From: Verrucomicrobiota bacterium
GTDB taxonomy: Bacteria > Verrucomicrobiota > Verrucomicrobiia > Opitutales > Opitutaceae
DNA: 64,000 bases
Direction: 5' to 3'
Assembly (NCBI GenBank): GCA_026398135.1
Contig: JAPLTN010000109.1
Span: forward strand, 20,246 to 84,245
This document shows, piece by piece, positions 38,597 to 48,376 of this stretch; positions within the stretch are counted from its first letter, which is position 1, and every line of letters starts with the position of its first letter. The position numbers and the translations under genes were made by a program. Below the pieces are notes generated by a model. The model did no database searches and was not told where the DNA came from. It saw only the letters and a program-made list of their open reading frames with translations.

Positions 38597-39004
38597 CGAG
38601 TCCATAAATGTTTATTTAGATTTACGCCTAAGAGCGTGAAAACATTAAGGGATTCCTCGCAACGTGTAGGAATCAATTTGTGCAATTTACCCTTAAACAC
38701 TCGTTGCGCGACCCCCAAAAAAATCGGACGCCGCTATCGGGCTCCCGAGAGCGCTCATCCTCACTTCTATATCCTTGGGCTTCGGGCCATAGCGCGTGTG
38801 TCCGCAACCTCACGACAGATTGTTTTAGCATAACGACTGACCACCCTACTGTTATTTGGCTCGATCACGTTGATCATCGCGCAAATCCCAAACGGGGCTG
38901 GCCGCTGTTTTTCGAATCACGAATGGGGCCAGATTGAGCGTTATTTGTGAATCAATCAGCTTCCACTCACACAATTCGTGAAGACGCAATTTTTAAAGGA
39001 GTGC
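38597..39004. other. Gene-poor, AT-richer stretch between two unknown genes
   Basis: I see no gene here. Short frames at 38636-38937 have no start context or family resemblance. Composition drops compared with the upstream gene. The only structure recognised is a minus-strand hairpin followed by T7 at 38717-38753. Confidence 0.5.
38717..38753 (-). terminator. Possible intrinsic terminator of the secreted-protein transcript
   Basis: A near-perfect 10-bp hairpin (38732-38741/38744-38753, one mismatch, very tight loop) is followed on the minus strand by seven T at 38723-38717. It lies about 250 nt beyond the stop at 39005, implying a long 3' UTR or a small RNA. Confidence 0.42.
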
Positions 39005-39562
39005 TTAGCTGGCATCATTTTTTTTTAATATCCAGTTTGATATTGTGCAAGCCCGGCATGTGCCGAGAACATTTATCTTTACAGTAACCGTAAACTTTGA
39101 TGCCTTCTTAATAAATATTGTTTGCGTCGGCCTGACTGCGTCCTCCGTCATACTTACAGTATATTGCAGTTTGATCGGCTGCATACCGCGATCCGCATAT
39201 TTGTTGATCGTCTTCTGTGTGACCAGGGGCAGTACTACTTTTAATCCTGAATACAAAGACTTTACGCTAATGTCATTGTAGCTTAGGTTTACGATTTCAC
39301 TTTCATATGTTCCGGTGTTGCCCGGGGCGGCTTTATAAAAGGTGATTGTTACTTGGGAACTTAAATCCACACTTTCTCCGGTAAAGGCGGGGGGCCTGCT
39401 TAACTTGATTTTCATCAGGTGCTGCCCCAAACTGTTTTTGCCTGCATAGGCAGCAGTCAGTGAAGCATCATTTGATGCAGCGGTATAGGCGTAAGCTGCG
39501 AAGTTGAATGCAAAGGTTAGGATTAGGGTCAGGACTAACCTGACGGAACTTATGATGCTCAT
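39005..39562 (-). CDS. Secreted hypothetical protein, AT-rich
   Basis: 185 residues with a clear signal peptide (MSIISSVRLVLTLILTFAF..., probable cleavage after AAYA near 25). The mature part is beta-rich with many Thr/Ser/Ile/Lys residues (VDLSSQVTITFYKAA, IKLQYTVSM, KFTVTVKINV) and ends in a two-cysteine segment CRAC. A small beta-sandwich is likely. Codon and base use are distinctly AT-rich compared with both sides, and it is alone in gene-poor DNA, so recent acquisition is likely. No family recognised. Confidence 0.68.
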   Translation of the reverse strand: MSIISSVRLVLTLILTFAFNFAAYAYTAASNDASLTAAYAGKNSLGQHLMKIKLSRPPAFTGESVDLSSQVTITFYKAAPGNTGTYESEIVNLSYNDISVKSLYSGLKVVLPLVTQKTINKYADRGMQPIKLQYTVSMTEDAVRPTQTIFIKKASKFTVTVKINVLGTCRACTISNWILKKNDAS

Positions 39563-40004
39563 TTATTTTAGGATGATTTTTCTAGTTTTGATTTTGGTTT
39601 TAGGCTCTCGCACACGTTAAGTTTATTTCCGTTAATGGTAATTAACTTGCTTTACTGATAAACTTATCGTGCGGGCGACATATCCTAACCAAGTGTAATC
39701 GGCGCCACAAAAGCAAGCGACCGGGGTTGTTTTTTTCAAATACGTGAATCTAACACAACTCCGTCAAGTGCCTTGAATAGGTAAAAGAGTGTGGTCAGGG
39801 TGCGACGCAATGATGACAGCGCGGCAAATCATTAAAATCCCAAAAGGGTCTGTGAAATCCCATAAAATAAGTAACAAAGGCAATTCCTGAATTCATTTTT
39901 GCCTGTGCTTGGGTTGCGTGGCTCCGCGACAAAGCCGCAGGCAAGAATGCTTGGGTCACCACCGGAGCTGACATCACTTTGGCTTACACCGCCGCGAGGA
40001 CGGG
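39563..40004. other. Intergenic stretch, AT-rich then repeat-bearing; no gene seen
   Basis: The first half (39563-39780) is AT-rich and must hold the promoter of the secreted protein gene, but no box is convincing. The second half carries the short repeat at 39899-39957. No open frame of credible quality is present. Confidence 0.5.
39899..39957. repeat. Second copy of the CAGGCAAGAATGC repeat family
   Basis: TTGCCTGTGCTTGGG at the left end and CAGGCAAGAATGCTTGGGTC at 39938-39957. The latter matches the minus strand of the 19038-19057 palindrome at 18 of 20 positions. Confidence 0.55.
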
Positions 40005-40211
40005 TCAGTTTTTTTTGCGGCCGAAAAAGAAAAAGAAATACGTGCCCAGAGCGGCCAGCAGCACCAGCCACCAGAGGTAGCGCAGCTCGCGCGCGGCGAG
40101 TTCGGTGAAGGCCAGGACGCGCGGAAACAGCAGGCAAAGGGCGAGGATTAACAGGGCGACGGCGACGCCGGCCAGCAGTCGCGGTAGCTTGGAGGGCGTG
40201 ACGTTGCGCAT
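40005..40211 (-). CDS. Small two-TM membrane protein
   Basis: 68 residues with two hydrophobic helices (LLAGVAVALLILALCLLF and YLWWLVLLAALGTYFFFFF) and a lysine-rich end, GRKKN. It lies 28 nt after the SPFH gene on the same strand and is probably co-expressed with it, perhaps as a small partner. No named family. Confidence 0.6.
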   Translation of the reverse strand: MRNVTPSKLPRLLAGVAVALLILALCLLFPRVLAFTELAARELRYLWWLVLLAALGTYFFFFFGRKKN

Positions 40212-40239
40212 AACTCGAAAGCCGGATGCGGAAGACCGT

Positions 40240-41073
40240 TTAGCGTTTGGCGGCGGGTGCGGAAGGCAGGGTGTTCAGCGGCAGGATGAAGTTGGTGCCG
40301 GAGTTTTCTCCGCCCGCGCCGCCACCGATCACGAGCGGGGAGCGGCCGTCCCATTTTTCTACAATCTGAAGTTGGATAAGTCCTGGGGTGTCGCGCAGGG
40401 CCTCGCCGCGAATGCGGATGGCCTCGGCTTCGCCTTTGGCGCGGATGATGGCGGTGTCGGCTTCGATCTGGGATTTTTGCTGGGTGAAGCGGGCTTTGGC
40501 GGCTTCCTGCTCCTGCACCATTTTGGACTCGATGGCGGCTTCGAGCTCCTTGGAGAGAGTGATGTTTTCCAGCACGATATCCTCGATAATCAGGAGGTCT
40601 TTGATTTTTTCGCGGGCAGAGTGAAGGGCGCGGCTCTTGATTTCTTCGCGCTTTTTCACGATTTGCTCGGCGCTTTGCAGGGCGGTGACTTCTTTGAGCG
40701 CTTCCTGCACGCGGGGGGCGACGAGGCTGTCAAAGGGGTCGCCGGCGTATTCCTGATAAATCTTCACCACCGAGGCTTCGGGGATGCGAAAGAGGACGCG
40801 CAGCTGGACGTTTACCTGTTGAAGGTCGGCGGAGTAACACTCGGCGGGCAGGTCGCGCGTCTGCTGACGGATCTTAACTGGCAGAACATGCGAGATAAAG
40901 GGAGACTTGGTGCCAAAGCCCTCAAGCAACGGGGCAGGCGAAACCTTGCCCAAGGTTATCATGACGCCGCGGGTGCCGGGCTCGACCACGTAGGTGGCCT
41001 GCGAGGCGGCGATTACCAGAACCAGTATTAGGAGGACGCTGCCGATCAACTTGCCCAGTGCGGAGGGTTGCAT
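40240..41073 (-). CDS. SPFH/prohibitin-family membrane protein, HflC-like
   Basis: 277 residues: an N-terminal TM helix (LIGSVLLILVLVIAASQA), then the SPFH domain (VEPGTRGVMITLGKV, KIRQQTRDLP, VNVQLRVLFRI), a long charged coiled coil (ESKMVQEQEAAKARF, RAKGEAEAIRIRGEAL) and an Ala/Pro tail. Such proteins form large membrane rings that organise proteases or lipid domains. HflK is not adjacent, so it may be a stand-alone prohibitin type. The Met at 41073 is preferred; an upstream Met at 41160 would overlap the start codon of the divergent NYN gene. Confidence 0.85.
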   Translation of the reverse strand: MQPSALGKLIGSVLLILVLVIAASQATYVVEPGTRGVMITLGKVSPAPLLEGFGTKSPFISHVLPVKIRQQTRDLPAECYSADLQQVNVQLRVLFRIPEASVVKIYQEYAGDPFDSLVAPRVQEALKEVTALQSAEQIVKKREEIKSRALHSAREKIKDLLIIEDIVLENITLSKELEAAIESKMVQEQEAAKARFTQQKSQIEADTAIIRAKGEAEAIRIRGEALRDTPGLIQLQIVEKWDGRSPLVIGGGAGGENSGTNFILPLNTLPSAPAAKR

Positions 41074-41158
41074 GGCCGCGAGCAAGCGCCGGGCGCGAAG
41101 GAGCGCAAGCGCATCCGGCTTGCCGCGATGCGCGGGCTGGGCAGGAATGGGATGAGTC

Positions 41159-41641
41159 ATGCCGACGCCTGCCACGCATCTCCTGGTCGATGGATCCAAT
41201 GTCCTTCAGGCTTGGCCCGATACGCGGGCGCTGGCACGGCGCGACCGGGAGGCGGCCAAGGCGCTCTTGCTGCGCACCGTGGCGGTGTTGCACGATTTTT
41301 CCGGTTGGCGGGTCACGGTGGTTTTTGATGGGCGGGGAGACGAGTTGAACATCGAAGCCATCGGGGGCGCGGCGGATTTCGCCTGTCTGCACACTCCGGC
41401 GGGCGCTACGGCGGATGATATCATCGAACAACTCGTGGGCCGTGCGGCCGAGCCGTCGCGCTGTTTGGTGGCCACGGCGGATCGGGCGGAGCGCGCCACG
41501 GTGGAGGCGGCCGGAGCGGCCTCGTGCGACCCCGAGGAACTGGCGAGCCGCATCTCGGCGGCGAGCGCTCAGCAAGCGCGTACGGTGGCGCGAAAAAACG
41601 ACGGGGCCGAGCGGGCTTGGCGCCAGGGAGGCAAGGCGTGA
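41159..41641 (+). CDS. NYN domain RNase-like protein, YacP/Rae1 family
   Basis: 160 residues with the PIN-like core: THLLVDGSNVLQAWP (first acidic site), VTVVFDGRGDEL, GATADDIIEQL, and CLVATADRAERATVEAAGA. Relatives such as B. subtilis Rae1 cut mRNA at the ribosome. It is first in a run leading into DUF2851, nusA and infB, which supports an RNA-linked role. Its stop overlaps the GTG of the next gene (GTGA). Confidence 0.83.
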   Translation: MPTPATHLLVDGSNVLQAWPDTRALARRDREAAKALLLRTVAVLHDFSGWRVTVVFDGRGDELNIEAIGGAADFACLHTPAGATADDIIEQLVGRAAEPSRCLVATADRAERATVEAAGAASCDPEELASRISAASAQQARTVARKNDGAERAWRQGGKA

Positions 41642-42891
41642 GCGCCGGGCGTAAAGACGAGGCGGTGGCGGAAATGGCCGGGCTGCATGGTGCGTTCTCG
41701 TTTCCCGAACACCTGCTGCAACGCATCTGGCTGCGCGGCGATTTTGACCAACGCGCGCTGCGTTTGCGCGATGGCCGCAAGGTGACGCTGCGTTTTCGCG
41801 GACGGTGGAACCGGCTGGCGGGGCCGGATTTTTCCGGGGCGGAGCTTTTGTTCGGCGACAGTGAGACGCGCGAGCTGGTGCGCGGGGCGGTGGAGGTGCA
41901 TCTGCGCGCGGTCGATTGGGACCGGCACGGCCACGCCCTGGATCCGGCCTATGACGCGGTGGTGTTGCACGTGGTGCTTTTCCCCTCGATGCGGGAATGG
42001 ACGGAGGGGGCCGGGGGACGGCGGATTCCGATCTTGGAGTTGTTGCCCCTGCTTGAAAGGGATTTGGAAGCCTATGCGGAGGATGCGGCGGTGGAAGCGA
42101 TCGCGGGACGTCCTTACAGTCATTTACGTGAAGTTTTAGGCGGTGTGACGCCGGAAAAACTACAAGCGGAGGTGCGCCAGTATGCGTCGCGCCGCTGGCA
42201 GGCCAAAGTGCACATCGCCCGGGCGCGCATCGAGCGTTTGGGGTGGGCGGAGGCGTGTCATCAGGCGACTCTGGAGGTGCTTGGTTACCGGCCCAATCGA
42301 GTTCCGATGCTGGCCGTGGCCGAAGCTTGGGGGCTGGCGCGCTGGCAGGCGGGCGAAGTGGATATCGAGGCGGTTTACGCGGCCCAAGCGGAAGGGTGGC
42401 GAATAAACGGAGTGCGTCCGGCCAATCATCCCCGGGTGCGACTCGCGCAATACGCACGCTGGGTCGGGGCGAATCCGGATTGGCCTGAGGCGCTGGAGCG
42501 GTTGAGCGAGAGTTGGCTAGGCGATGAGGGTGGAGCGGAAACCGTTCGTGTGCATCGCAAAATGCTGCGGCTGAGCTTTAAGCGCGTGGAACTGGCGCGG
42601 GAAGTTTGCGGCGGGGCTTTGACGGGCACGCGGTTGGATACCTGGGTTTGCGATGCGGCACTGCCCTTGCTCGCGGCGCGGGCGGCGGCGGCGGGTGAGG
42701 CCGACCTGGTTGCGCTCTATGAGGTGCATTGGCAGGCGTGGTTTCCGGGCGATGCGCCGGCCGAGTTGGTGCATTTGATGAGGGAGTTTGGCCTGGCGGG
42801 CATACGAGGTGAACCGGTGGGGCAGGGGAGTTTACAGGGCTTGCTAGGTTGGTTGGCCGTGCTCGCGAATCCGGTTGGGCGCGGGGCTTGA
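41638..42891 (+). CDS. DUF2851 family protein
   Basis: 417 residues from a GTG that overlaps the preceding stop. The family pattern includes [58 protein letters not shown] and a helical C-terminal half. The first half resembles a PD-(D/E)xK-like fold (GPDFSGAEL...GAVEVHLRA). This is my reading, and no activity is established for the family. Coupling with the NYN gene suggests joint action in RNA metabolism. Confidence 0.8.
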   Translation: MSAGRKDEAVAEMAGLHGAFSFPEHLLQRIWLRGDFDQRALRLRDGRKVTLRFRGRWNRLAGPDFSGAELLFGDSETRELVRGAVEVHLRAVDWDRHGHALDPAYDAVVLHVVLFPSMREWTEGAGGRRIPILELLPLLERDLEAYAEDAAVEAIAGRPYSHLREVLGGVTPEKLQAEVRQYASRRWQAKVHIARARIERLGWAEACHQATLEVLGYRPNRVPMLAVAEAWGLARWQAGEVDIEAVYAAQAEGWRINGVRPANHPRVRLAQYARWVGANPDWPEALERLSESWLGDEGGAETVRVHRKMLRLSFKRVELAREVCGGALTGTRLDTWVCDAALPLLAARAAAAGEADLVALYEVHWQAWFPGDAPAELVHLMREFGLAGIRGEPVGQGSLQGLLGWLAVLANPVGRGA

Positions 42892-42915
42892 CAGGGTTTT
42901 ACCCCGTTCGCTTAC
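42887..42915 (+). promoter_or_regulatory. Possible nusA promoter overlapping the DUF2851 stop
   Basis: A perfect TTGACA at 42887-42892 is followed after 17 nt by CTTACT (three of six -10 matches). It is the only promoter-like site before the terminator that precedes nusA. Confidence 0.35.
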
Positions 42916-42943
42916 TGCTGGATTCTATCACAGTTCACTTTCC

Positions 42944-42975
42944 AAAAAGTGGGCCTTCCGGCCCGCTTTTTTTTT
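42944..42975 (+). terminator. Intrinsic terminator/attenuator in front of nusA
   Basis: AAAAAGTGGGCC (42944-42955), loop TTCC, then GGCCCGCTTTTT (42960-42971), running into nine T in total. A 12-bp stem with one G-T pair. It lies 53 nt after the DUF2851 stop and 22 nt before the nusA ATG. Confidence 0.85.
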
Positions 42976-42997
42976 CCCCAACACCAACGATTTTCAC

Positions 42998-44224
42998 ATG
43001 AGCCAAGAAATTCTCGCCGTCCTCGAATACATGGAGAAGGAGCGTGGCATCGCGCGCGCCGATATGATTTCGGCAATCGTAAATGCCATCAAAGCCGCAG
43101 CCTTGAAAGGCGTTAACTCCGGTCAGGACTTAAAGATCGAGATCAGCCCGAAGAACGGCCAGCTCAAGGCTTGGGCGATCATGCGGGTGGTCGATTCGGT
43201 GAGCGACCCCAAGGTCGAGATGCATGTCGAGAAAGCCCAGGCGGTGCGCGCGGGCGCTCAGATCGGCGAAGTCGTGGAGAAGGAAATCAACCCCTCCGAG
43301 CTTGGCCGAATCGCGGCTCAGACCGCTCGTCAGGCCGTGATGCAGAAGTTGCGTCAATTTGAGAAGGACCGCATTTACGACGACTACAAGGATAGCGTCG
43401 GCAACATTGTGACCGGCACCGTCCGTCGTCGTGAGCGCAACGACATCTACATCGATCTTGGCAAATCCGAAGCCGTCCTGCCCGGTCGCGAACAAGTGCC
43501 CGGCGAGGAATATCAACCCGGCGACCGCATTCGCGCCTTGTTGCTCGCCATCGAGAGCACGCCCCGCGGCCCCGAGCTCATCCTGAGCCGCGCCAGTCCG
43601 AAGTTCGTTCGGCGTTTGTTTGAAGTGGAAGTCGGAGAAATCGCCGACGGCACGGTCAAAATCGAAGCCTTCGCCCGCGAGCCCGGTTACCGCACCAAGA
43701 TCGCCGTAACCAGCACCGATCCCAAAGTCGATCCGGTGGGCGCGTGCGTGGGCGCCCGCGGCGCCCGCGTGAAAACCATCGTTCGCGAGCTCAACGGCGA
43801 GAAGGTCGATATTATCAACTGGTTCGCCGATCCGAAGCAGATGGTCTTGGAGGCTTTGAAGCCGGCCGTGCCTCGCGACATCGTGCTGGATGAACGGTCC
43901 AAGCGCATCCTCCTGCGCGTCGCGACCGACGATCTGGCCATCGCGATTGGCAAAAAAGGCCAGAACGCCCGACTCACTTCCCGGCTCATCGGCTGGCGCA
44001 TCGACATCGAGGAGCACAAGTCCCAGATCGTCGATCCGCGCGCCCAAGCCAGCCAATCCTTGGTGGCCACCTTCGGGATTCCTTCGGCCTTGGCCGAGCG
44101 CCTGGTCGCGGTGGGCATCAATTCCCCCGCCGCCTTCGAGGGCGTGGATGTGGATGCTCTGGTGGAAGCCGGCTTCACTGCCGCCGACGCCGCCACCATC
44201 ATGAAAAACGTCGCGGGTGATTAA
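42998..44224 (+). CDS. nusA: Transcription termination/antitermination factor NusA
   Basis: A 408-residue RNA polymerase-bound factor. The N-terminal domain starts [18 protein letters not shown], then the S1 domain ([16 protein letters not shown]), KH1 ([18 protein letters not shown]) and KH2 ([13 protein letters not shown]). A short helix-hairpin-helix-like C-terminal part follows ([15 protein letters not shown]). The start at 42998 is fixed by homology; the longer frame to 42875 would run through the terminator. There is no rimP upstream, unlike most bacteria. infB follows after 63 nt. Confidence 0.97.
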   Translation: MSQEILAVLEYMEKERGIARADMISAIVNAIKAAALKGVNSGQDLKIEISPKNGQLKAWAIMRVVDSVSDPKVEMHVEKAQAVRAGAQIGEVVEKEINPSELGRIAAQTARQAVMQKLRQFEKDRIYDDYKDSVGNIVTGTVRRRERNDIYIDLGKSEAVLPGREQVPGEEYQPGDRIRALLLAIESTPRGPELILSRASPKFVRRLFEVEVGEIADGTVKIEAFAREPGYRTKIAVTSTDPKVDPVGACVGARGARVKTIVRELNGEKVDIINWFADPKQMVLEALKPAVPRDIVLDERSKRILLRVATDDLAIAIGKKGQNARLTSRLIGWRIDIEEHKSQIVDPRAQASQSLVATFGIPSALAERLVAVGINSPAAFEGVDVDALVEAGFTAADAATIMKNVAGD

Positions 44225-44287
44225 GCACCCGCTACTTCAGCACCTTACTTGGATTTTTCCGCTTTTTTTTAACACTGCCGCCGCCGA

Positions 44288-46885
44288 ATGAGTATCCGCA
44301 TCCACGAATTAGCCAAACGCCACAACATGGATGGCAAGGACATGCTTACCTTGCTCAAGGATCTCAAGTTTGTCACCGCCGACACGCGATCCGTTTCGAG
44401 CACGGTGAGCCCCATCTACGAAGAGGAGCTGGAGAAATACATGGCCAGCAAAGCCCCGGCCGCTCCCGCCGCCGCGCCCGTGGCCGCTGTCACTCCCGCT
44501 CCTGTGGCAGCCAAGGTGCCGATGGTGAAATCGGCCGGCGACGTCGTGCGTGAGCGCGCCGAGACCGCCGCCCGTGCCGCTGCCGAAGCCACGGAAACGG
44601 TGGAGCCGCGTCCGCCCGCGCCAGTGGTGGCCGCGCCCGCGCCTGCCGCCCCCGCCGTGGTTTCAGCTCCCGCGCCGCTCAACGCGCCCCGGCCGGTCTC
44701 CGTCCCGCCCTCGTTGCCGGTTTCCCGGCCGCCGTCCGTAGTTTCGCCCGTCTCTTCGCCCCGTCCCGCGCCTTCGATTCCTTCCCCCGGACTTCGTCCC
44801 GCCGCCGTGCCGATGATGCTGCGTCCGAGCCCGCCGCCTGCTCCCGCTCCTGCAAGCGCTCCTGCGGCTCCCGCCGCCCCTGCGGTCATTCACGCGCCGA
44901 ATGCATCACCCGCGCCGGTGCCCAGTTTCTCCGCTCCACCGCGCCCGCCCGCCACTCCGGTGGCCAGCCCGGCGACCAGTGCGCCCAAGGCCCCGCCTTC
45001 GTTCCCGAACGCGGTTAACAACCGGCCTACCTTTGCCTCCACCCTCATCGCCCCGGCACCGGCGGCGACGATCACCGAAGAGGGCGGCGTTAAGATCATT
45101 CATCTGAAGCCCCCGATCATCGTGCGCGACTTCGCCACGACGCTCGGCATGAAGCCGTTCAAGCTCATCTCCGAACTCATGGAGGCGGGTATTTTTGCGT
45201 CGATCAACCAGTCGATCGACGAACTGGTCGCGGCCAAGGTTGCGGAAAAGCACGGCTACCTGCTCGACATCAAACACCGCGGCGAGACGACCCAGGTACC
45301 CCAGGTTTCCAAAAAAGAAAAAGAGGCCGCCAAGGCCAAGAAAGAGGCCGAAGACGAGAGCAAGAACCTCGTGATGCGCCCGCCGGTGGTGTGCATCCTG
45401 GGTCACGTTGACCACGGCAAGACCTCGCTGCTTGACGCCATCCGCAAGGCCAACGTTGCCAGCGGCGAGGCGGGCGGCATCACCCAGCATATCGGTGCCT
45501 ACCAGATCGAGCACTCCGGGCGTAAAATCACCTTCCTCGATACTCCGGGTCACGCTGCGTTTAACAAGATGCGCGCTCGCGGTGCTTCCGTGACCGACGT
45601 CGCCATCCTGGTGGTCGCCGCTGACGACGGTTTCATGCCCCAAACGGATGAGGCGCTTAAGCACGCTCAAAGCGCCGCCGTCACCACCATGGTCGCGGTC
45701 AATAAGATGGACGTGAAGGGTGCCAACCTGGATCGCGTCAAACAGCAGATGCAGGAACGCAACATCGCCCCCGAAGACTGGGGTGGCGAAACGGTCACTG
45801 TGCCGGTTTCCGCGCTCAAGGGCACCGGACTTTCCGAGCTGCTCGACATGATCATCCTCCAAGCCGACATCTTGGAACTGAAGGCCAACCCGAAAGCCGA
45901 GGCCGCCGGTGTCGTTATTGAATCTCAAGTCGATGTCGGTCGCGGACCGTTGGCCACGCTGCTCATCCAGCGTGGTACCTTGAAGGTCGGCGATTCCATC
46001 GTGTGCGGTGCGCAATGGTGCAAAGTTCGCGCTATGTTCGACGACAAGGGAGCCAACATCAAAGAGGCCCCGCCTGCCATGCCGGTGCGCGTTATTGGCT
46101 GGTCCGGCGCTCCCGATAGCGGCGTGCCGTTCAAGGCCGCCAAGAATGCCCGCGAAGCGGAAGATATCGCCGAAGAGGAGCAGATGCGGGTCAAGAAGGC
46201 CGCGACCACAGTCGATGCCGCGCCCAAGAACGTATCGGTGGACCAACTCTTTGCCGACATCGCCGCCAACCAGGCCAAAGTGCTCAAGTTGATCATCAAG
46301 ACCGACGTCTTCGGCTCCACCGAGGCGGTGCGCCACGTGCTCGATGGCATCAAGAGCACCAAGGTCTCCGTCGAAGTCGTCTCGACCGAAGTCGGTCTCG
46401 TGACCAAAAACGATGTGCTCATGGCCGGCACCGGTGGCGCGGTTATTATCGGCTTCAACACCAAGCTCGAACCCGGCGTTACTCCGCTCGCCAAACATCA
46501 CGGCGTGCGCATCGAGACCTACGGCATCATCTACGAACTCGCCGACAAGGTGAAAGAAATGATGGCCGACCTGCTCGATCCCGACCTCAAGGAGGTCAAG
46601 CTCGGTGCCGCCGAGGTGCGTGCCACCTTCCCGCTGGCCAAAGGCTTCGTGGCCGGCTGTCTCGTCACCGAAGGCAAGATCACCCGCAACGCCAACGCCC
46701 GCCTGCGTCGCAAGAAGGACATCGTGGCCGAAGGCAAGATCGACACCCTCAAACGCTTCAAGGACGACGCCAACGAAGTGCGCGCCGGCTTGGAGTGCGG
46801 TATCAAATTGGGCGACTTCAACGGCTATGACGTGGGCGACGTTATCGAGGTTTACGAAATCCAAAAGGTCCGCGCCTCACTCTGA
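44288..46885 (+). CDS. infB: Translation initiation factor IF-2
   Basis: A GTPase that brings initiator tRNA to the 30S subunit. 865 residues: an N-terminal IF2-N domain ([18 protein letters not shown]), a long Ala/Pro/Val-rich linker at about 55-245, a second IF2-N-like domain, then the G domain with GHVDHGKT at 372-379, DTPGHAAF and NKMD, and domains II-IV ending with [14 protein letters not shown]. It is the downstream partner of nusA in the conserved order. Confidence 0.97.
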   Translation: MSIRIHELAKRHNMDGKDMLTLLKDLKFVTADTRSVSSTVSPIYEEELEKYMASKAPAAPAAAPVAAVTPAPVAAKVPMVKSAGDVVRERAETAARAAAEATETVEPRPPAPVVAAPAPAAPAVVSAPAPLNAPRPVSVPPSLPVSRPPSVVSPVSSPRPAPSIPSPGLRPAAVPMMLRPSPPPAPAPASAPAAPAAPAVIHAPNASPAPVPSFSAPPRPPATPVASPATSAPKAPPSFPNAVNNRPTFASTLIAPAPAATITEEGGVKIIHLKPPIIVRDFATTLGMKPFKLISELMEAGIFASINQSIDELVAAKVAEKHGYLLDIKHRGETTQVPQVSKKEKEAAKAKKEAEDESKNLVMRPPVVCILGHVDHGKTSLLDAIRKANVASGEAGGITQHIGAYQIEHSGRKITFLDTPGHAAFNKMRARGASVTDVAILVVAADDGFMPQTDEALKHAQSAAVTTMVAVNKMDVKGANLDRVKQQMQERNIAPEDWGGETVTVPVSALKGTGLSELLDMIILQADILELKANPKAEAAGVVIESQVDVGRGPLATLLIQRGTLKVGDSIVCGAQWCKVRAMFDDKGANIKEAPPAMPVRVIGWSGAPDSGVPFKAAKNAREAEDIAEEEQMRVKKAATTVDAAPKNVSVDQLFADIAANQAKVLKLIIKTDVFGSTEAVRHVLDGIKSTKVSVEVVSTEVGLVTKNDVLMAGTGGAVIIGFNTKLEPGVTPLAKHHGVRIETYGIIYELADKVKEMMADLLDPDLKEVKLGAAEVRATFPLAKGFVAGCLVTEGKITRNANARLRRKKDIVAEGKIDTLKRFKDDANEVRAGLECGIKLGDFNGYDVGDVIEVYEIQKVRASL

Positions 46886-46896
46886 GCCCAGACCAT

Positions 46897-46977
46897 TTAT
46901 GATGTATGATTTATGATGTATGATTGTCTGGAAATCCGGGCAGTTAGAAAATCATAAGTCGTTAATCATGAATTATA
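46897..46977. repeat. Palindromic element of 4+4 heptamers between infB and rbfA
   Basis: The left arm is TTATGAT, GTATGAT, TTATGAT, GTATGAT (46897-46924). After a 25-nt spacer the right arm has four inverted units (46950-46977: AATCATA, AGTCGTT, AATCATG, AATTATA). It fills almost the whole infB-rbfA gap. Confidence 0.75.
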
Positions 46978-46984
46978 AATAAAA

Positions 46985-47353
46985 ATGTCCACCAGAACCT
47001 TACGAGTAAACGAGCTGATTCAGCGCGAGCTAAGCAACCTCCTGCGCCGCAAGTATAACTCCGATGCCGCGCCCATCACCATCACAGCGGTGGAGGTCAC
47101 GCCGGACGTGCGCTTGGGCAAGGTTTTCGTCTCGATTACGGGCGACGACGAACAGGCCGCTGATCGCATGAAGTGGCTGCGCAAACACGCCAAGGAACTG
47201 CGCTTCGCCCTGGGTGACATTATCATCCTCAAGCACATGCCGGTGCTGACCTATGAGCTGGATACGGTGACGGATCGCGGTAATCGCATTCTCGGGCTGC
47301 TGGATGACATTTCGCACAAGGCAAAGAAATCCGACGCTCTCGCTGAAGAGTAA
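46985..47353 (+). CDS. rbfA: Ribosome-binding factor A
   Basis: A 122-residue KH-like protein for 30S maturation and cold adaptation. It has the N-terminal RVNELIQRELSNLLRRK, VTPDVRLGKVFVSI, and a C-terminal HMPVLTYELDTVTDRGNRI (the conserved P-x-L-x-F/Y-x-D segment). It is the third gene of the nusA cluster; only 7 nt separate its ATG from the repeat. Confidence 0.94.
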   Translation: MSTRTLRVNELIQRELSNLLRRKYNSDAAPITITAVEVTPDVRLGKVFVSITGDDEQAADRMKWLRKHAKELRFALGDIIILKHMPVLTYELDTVTDRGNRILGLLDDISHKAKKSDALAEE

Positions 47354-47371
47354 ACCCGCGCCGTTTGTTCC

Positions 47372-48376
47372 GTGAGCCTCTTGTATCCGCAACTCCACTC
47401 TGCCTTCGCCAAATTGCGCGCGGGGTGCGCCGGAAAGCGGGTGGTGGTGGTGGGACACGCCCGGCCGGACGGCGACTGCATCGGCTCGCAAGTGGCATTG
47501 GCGCGTTTGCTCAAGCTCGAAGGCGTGGACGTGGTCTGCGCCAATCCCGATACGGTGCCGCTGCGCCTGCAGTTTTTACTCGGCGACACGCCCTTCGTTT
47601 CGCTCGAAACCGCCCAGGCCGAGCAGCGCGTGGCGATTTTTGTCGATTGCGCCGACCGTCTGCGGGCCGGTGCGCGTTTCGGCGACGCGTTTCCCGCTCC
47701 TCTTGGTAACATTGATCACCACCTGTCCAATCCTGGTTACGCGGAGATTGATTTGATCGATACCGGCAGCTGCGCCACGGCCGAGATTCTGGCCGGTCTG
47801 GCCCAGGATGCGGGCTTGGCACTGGATGCCACCACGGCGATGGCCTTGTTTGCCGGGATCGCGACCGATACCGGGCAATTTCGGTTTCCCGCCACCTCCG
47901 AGCGCACGTTCCGTATCGTCGCCGATTTGGTCGCCGCCGGGGCCAGTCCCTCGGTCATGGGTTATCAGCTCTACGAGCGCGAAACCTTCGGGAAAATGCA
48001 GCTGGTGCAGCGTTTTCTCGCCTCCCTGGAAACCTTCGCCGACGGCCGGGTCTGCATCGGTTTGTTACCCGACGGAATCTTCGCCGAGACCGGCACCCTG
48101 CCGGAAGAGACCGAAGGACTGGTGGATTACGCTCGCTGCATAGAAGGCGTTGAGATTGGCGCGCTGGTAGAGGTTCGCCCCGGAGCGATCAAGGCCAGCT
48201 TGCGGGCCAAAAACGCCGACTTCCGGGTGGACCGTATAGCCGCCGAATTCGGCGGTGGCGGCCACGCCTGCGCCGCCGGGCTGAACGTGAAGGATGAACC
48301 GTTGGATGTTTTTTTACCCAGGCTGCGAGCCGCTTTGACCGCCCGCGTCGAAGCCGTCGCCGCCACCCGCTTATGA
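47372..48376 (+). CDS. nrnA: DHH-family nanoRNase/pAp phosphatase
   Basis: Degrades 2-5-nt RNAs and 3',5'-pAp. The 334 residues have [15 protein letters not shown] at 24-38 (first metal motif), [15 protein letters not shown] (DHH), TDTGQFRF, and the DHHA1 motif [10 protein letters not shown]. It starts at GTG 47372. The DHH gene between rbfA and truB is a conserved arrangement. Its TGA overlaps the truB ATG. Confidence 0.9.
   Translation: MSLLYPQLHSAFAKLRAGCAGKRVVVVGHARPDGDCIGSQVALARLLKLEGVDVVCANPDTVPLRLQFLLGDTPFVSLETAQAEQRVAIFVDCADRLRAGARFGDAFPAPLGNIDHHLSNPGYAEIDLIDTGSCATAEILAGLAQDAGLALDATTAMALFAGIATDTGQFRFPATSERTFRIVADLVAAGASPSVMGYQLYERETFGKMQLVQRFLASLETFADGRVCIGLLPDGIFAETGTLPEETEGLVDYARCIEGVEIGALVEVRPGAIKASLRAKNADFRVDRIAAEFGGGGHACAAGLNVKDEPLDVFLPRLRAALTARVEAVAATRL

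Noticed and set aside
44906..46864. 652-codon open frame opposite infB
   Set aside because: Antisense to the IF-2 GTPase domain; low-complexity translation.
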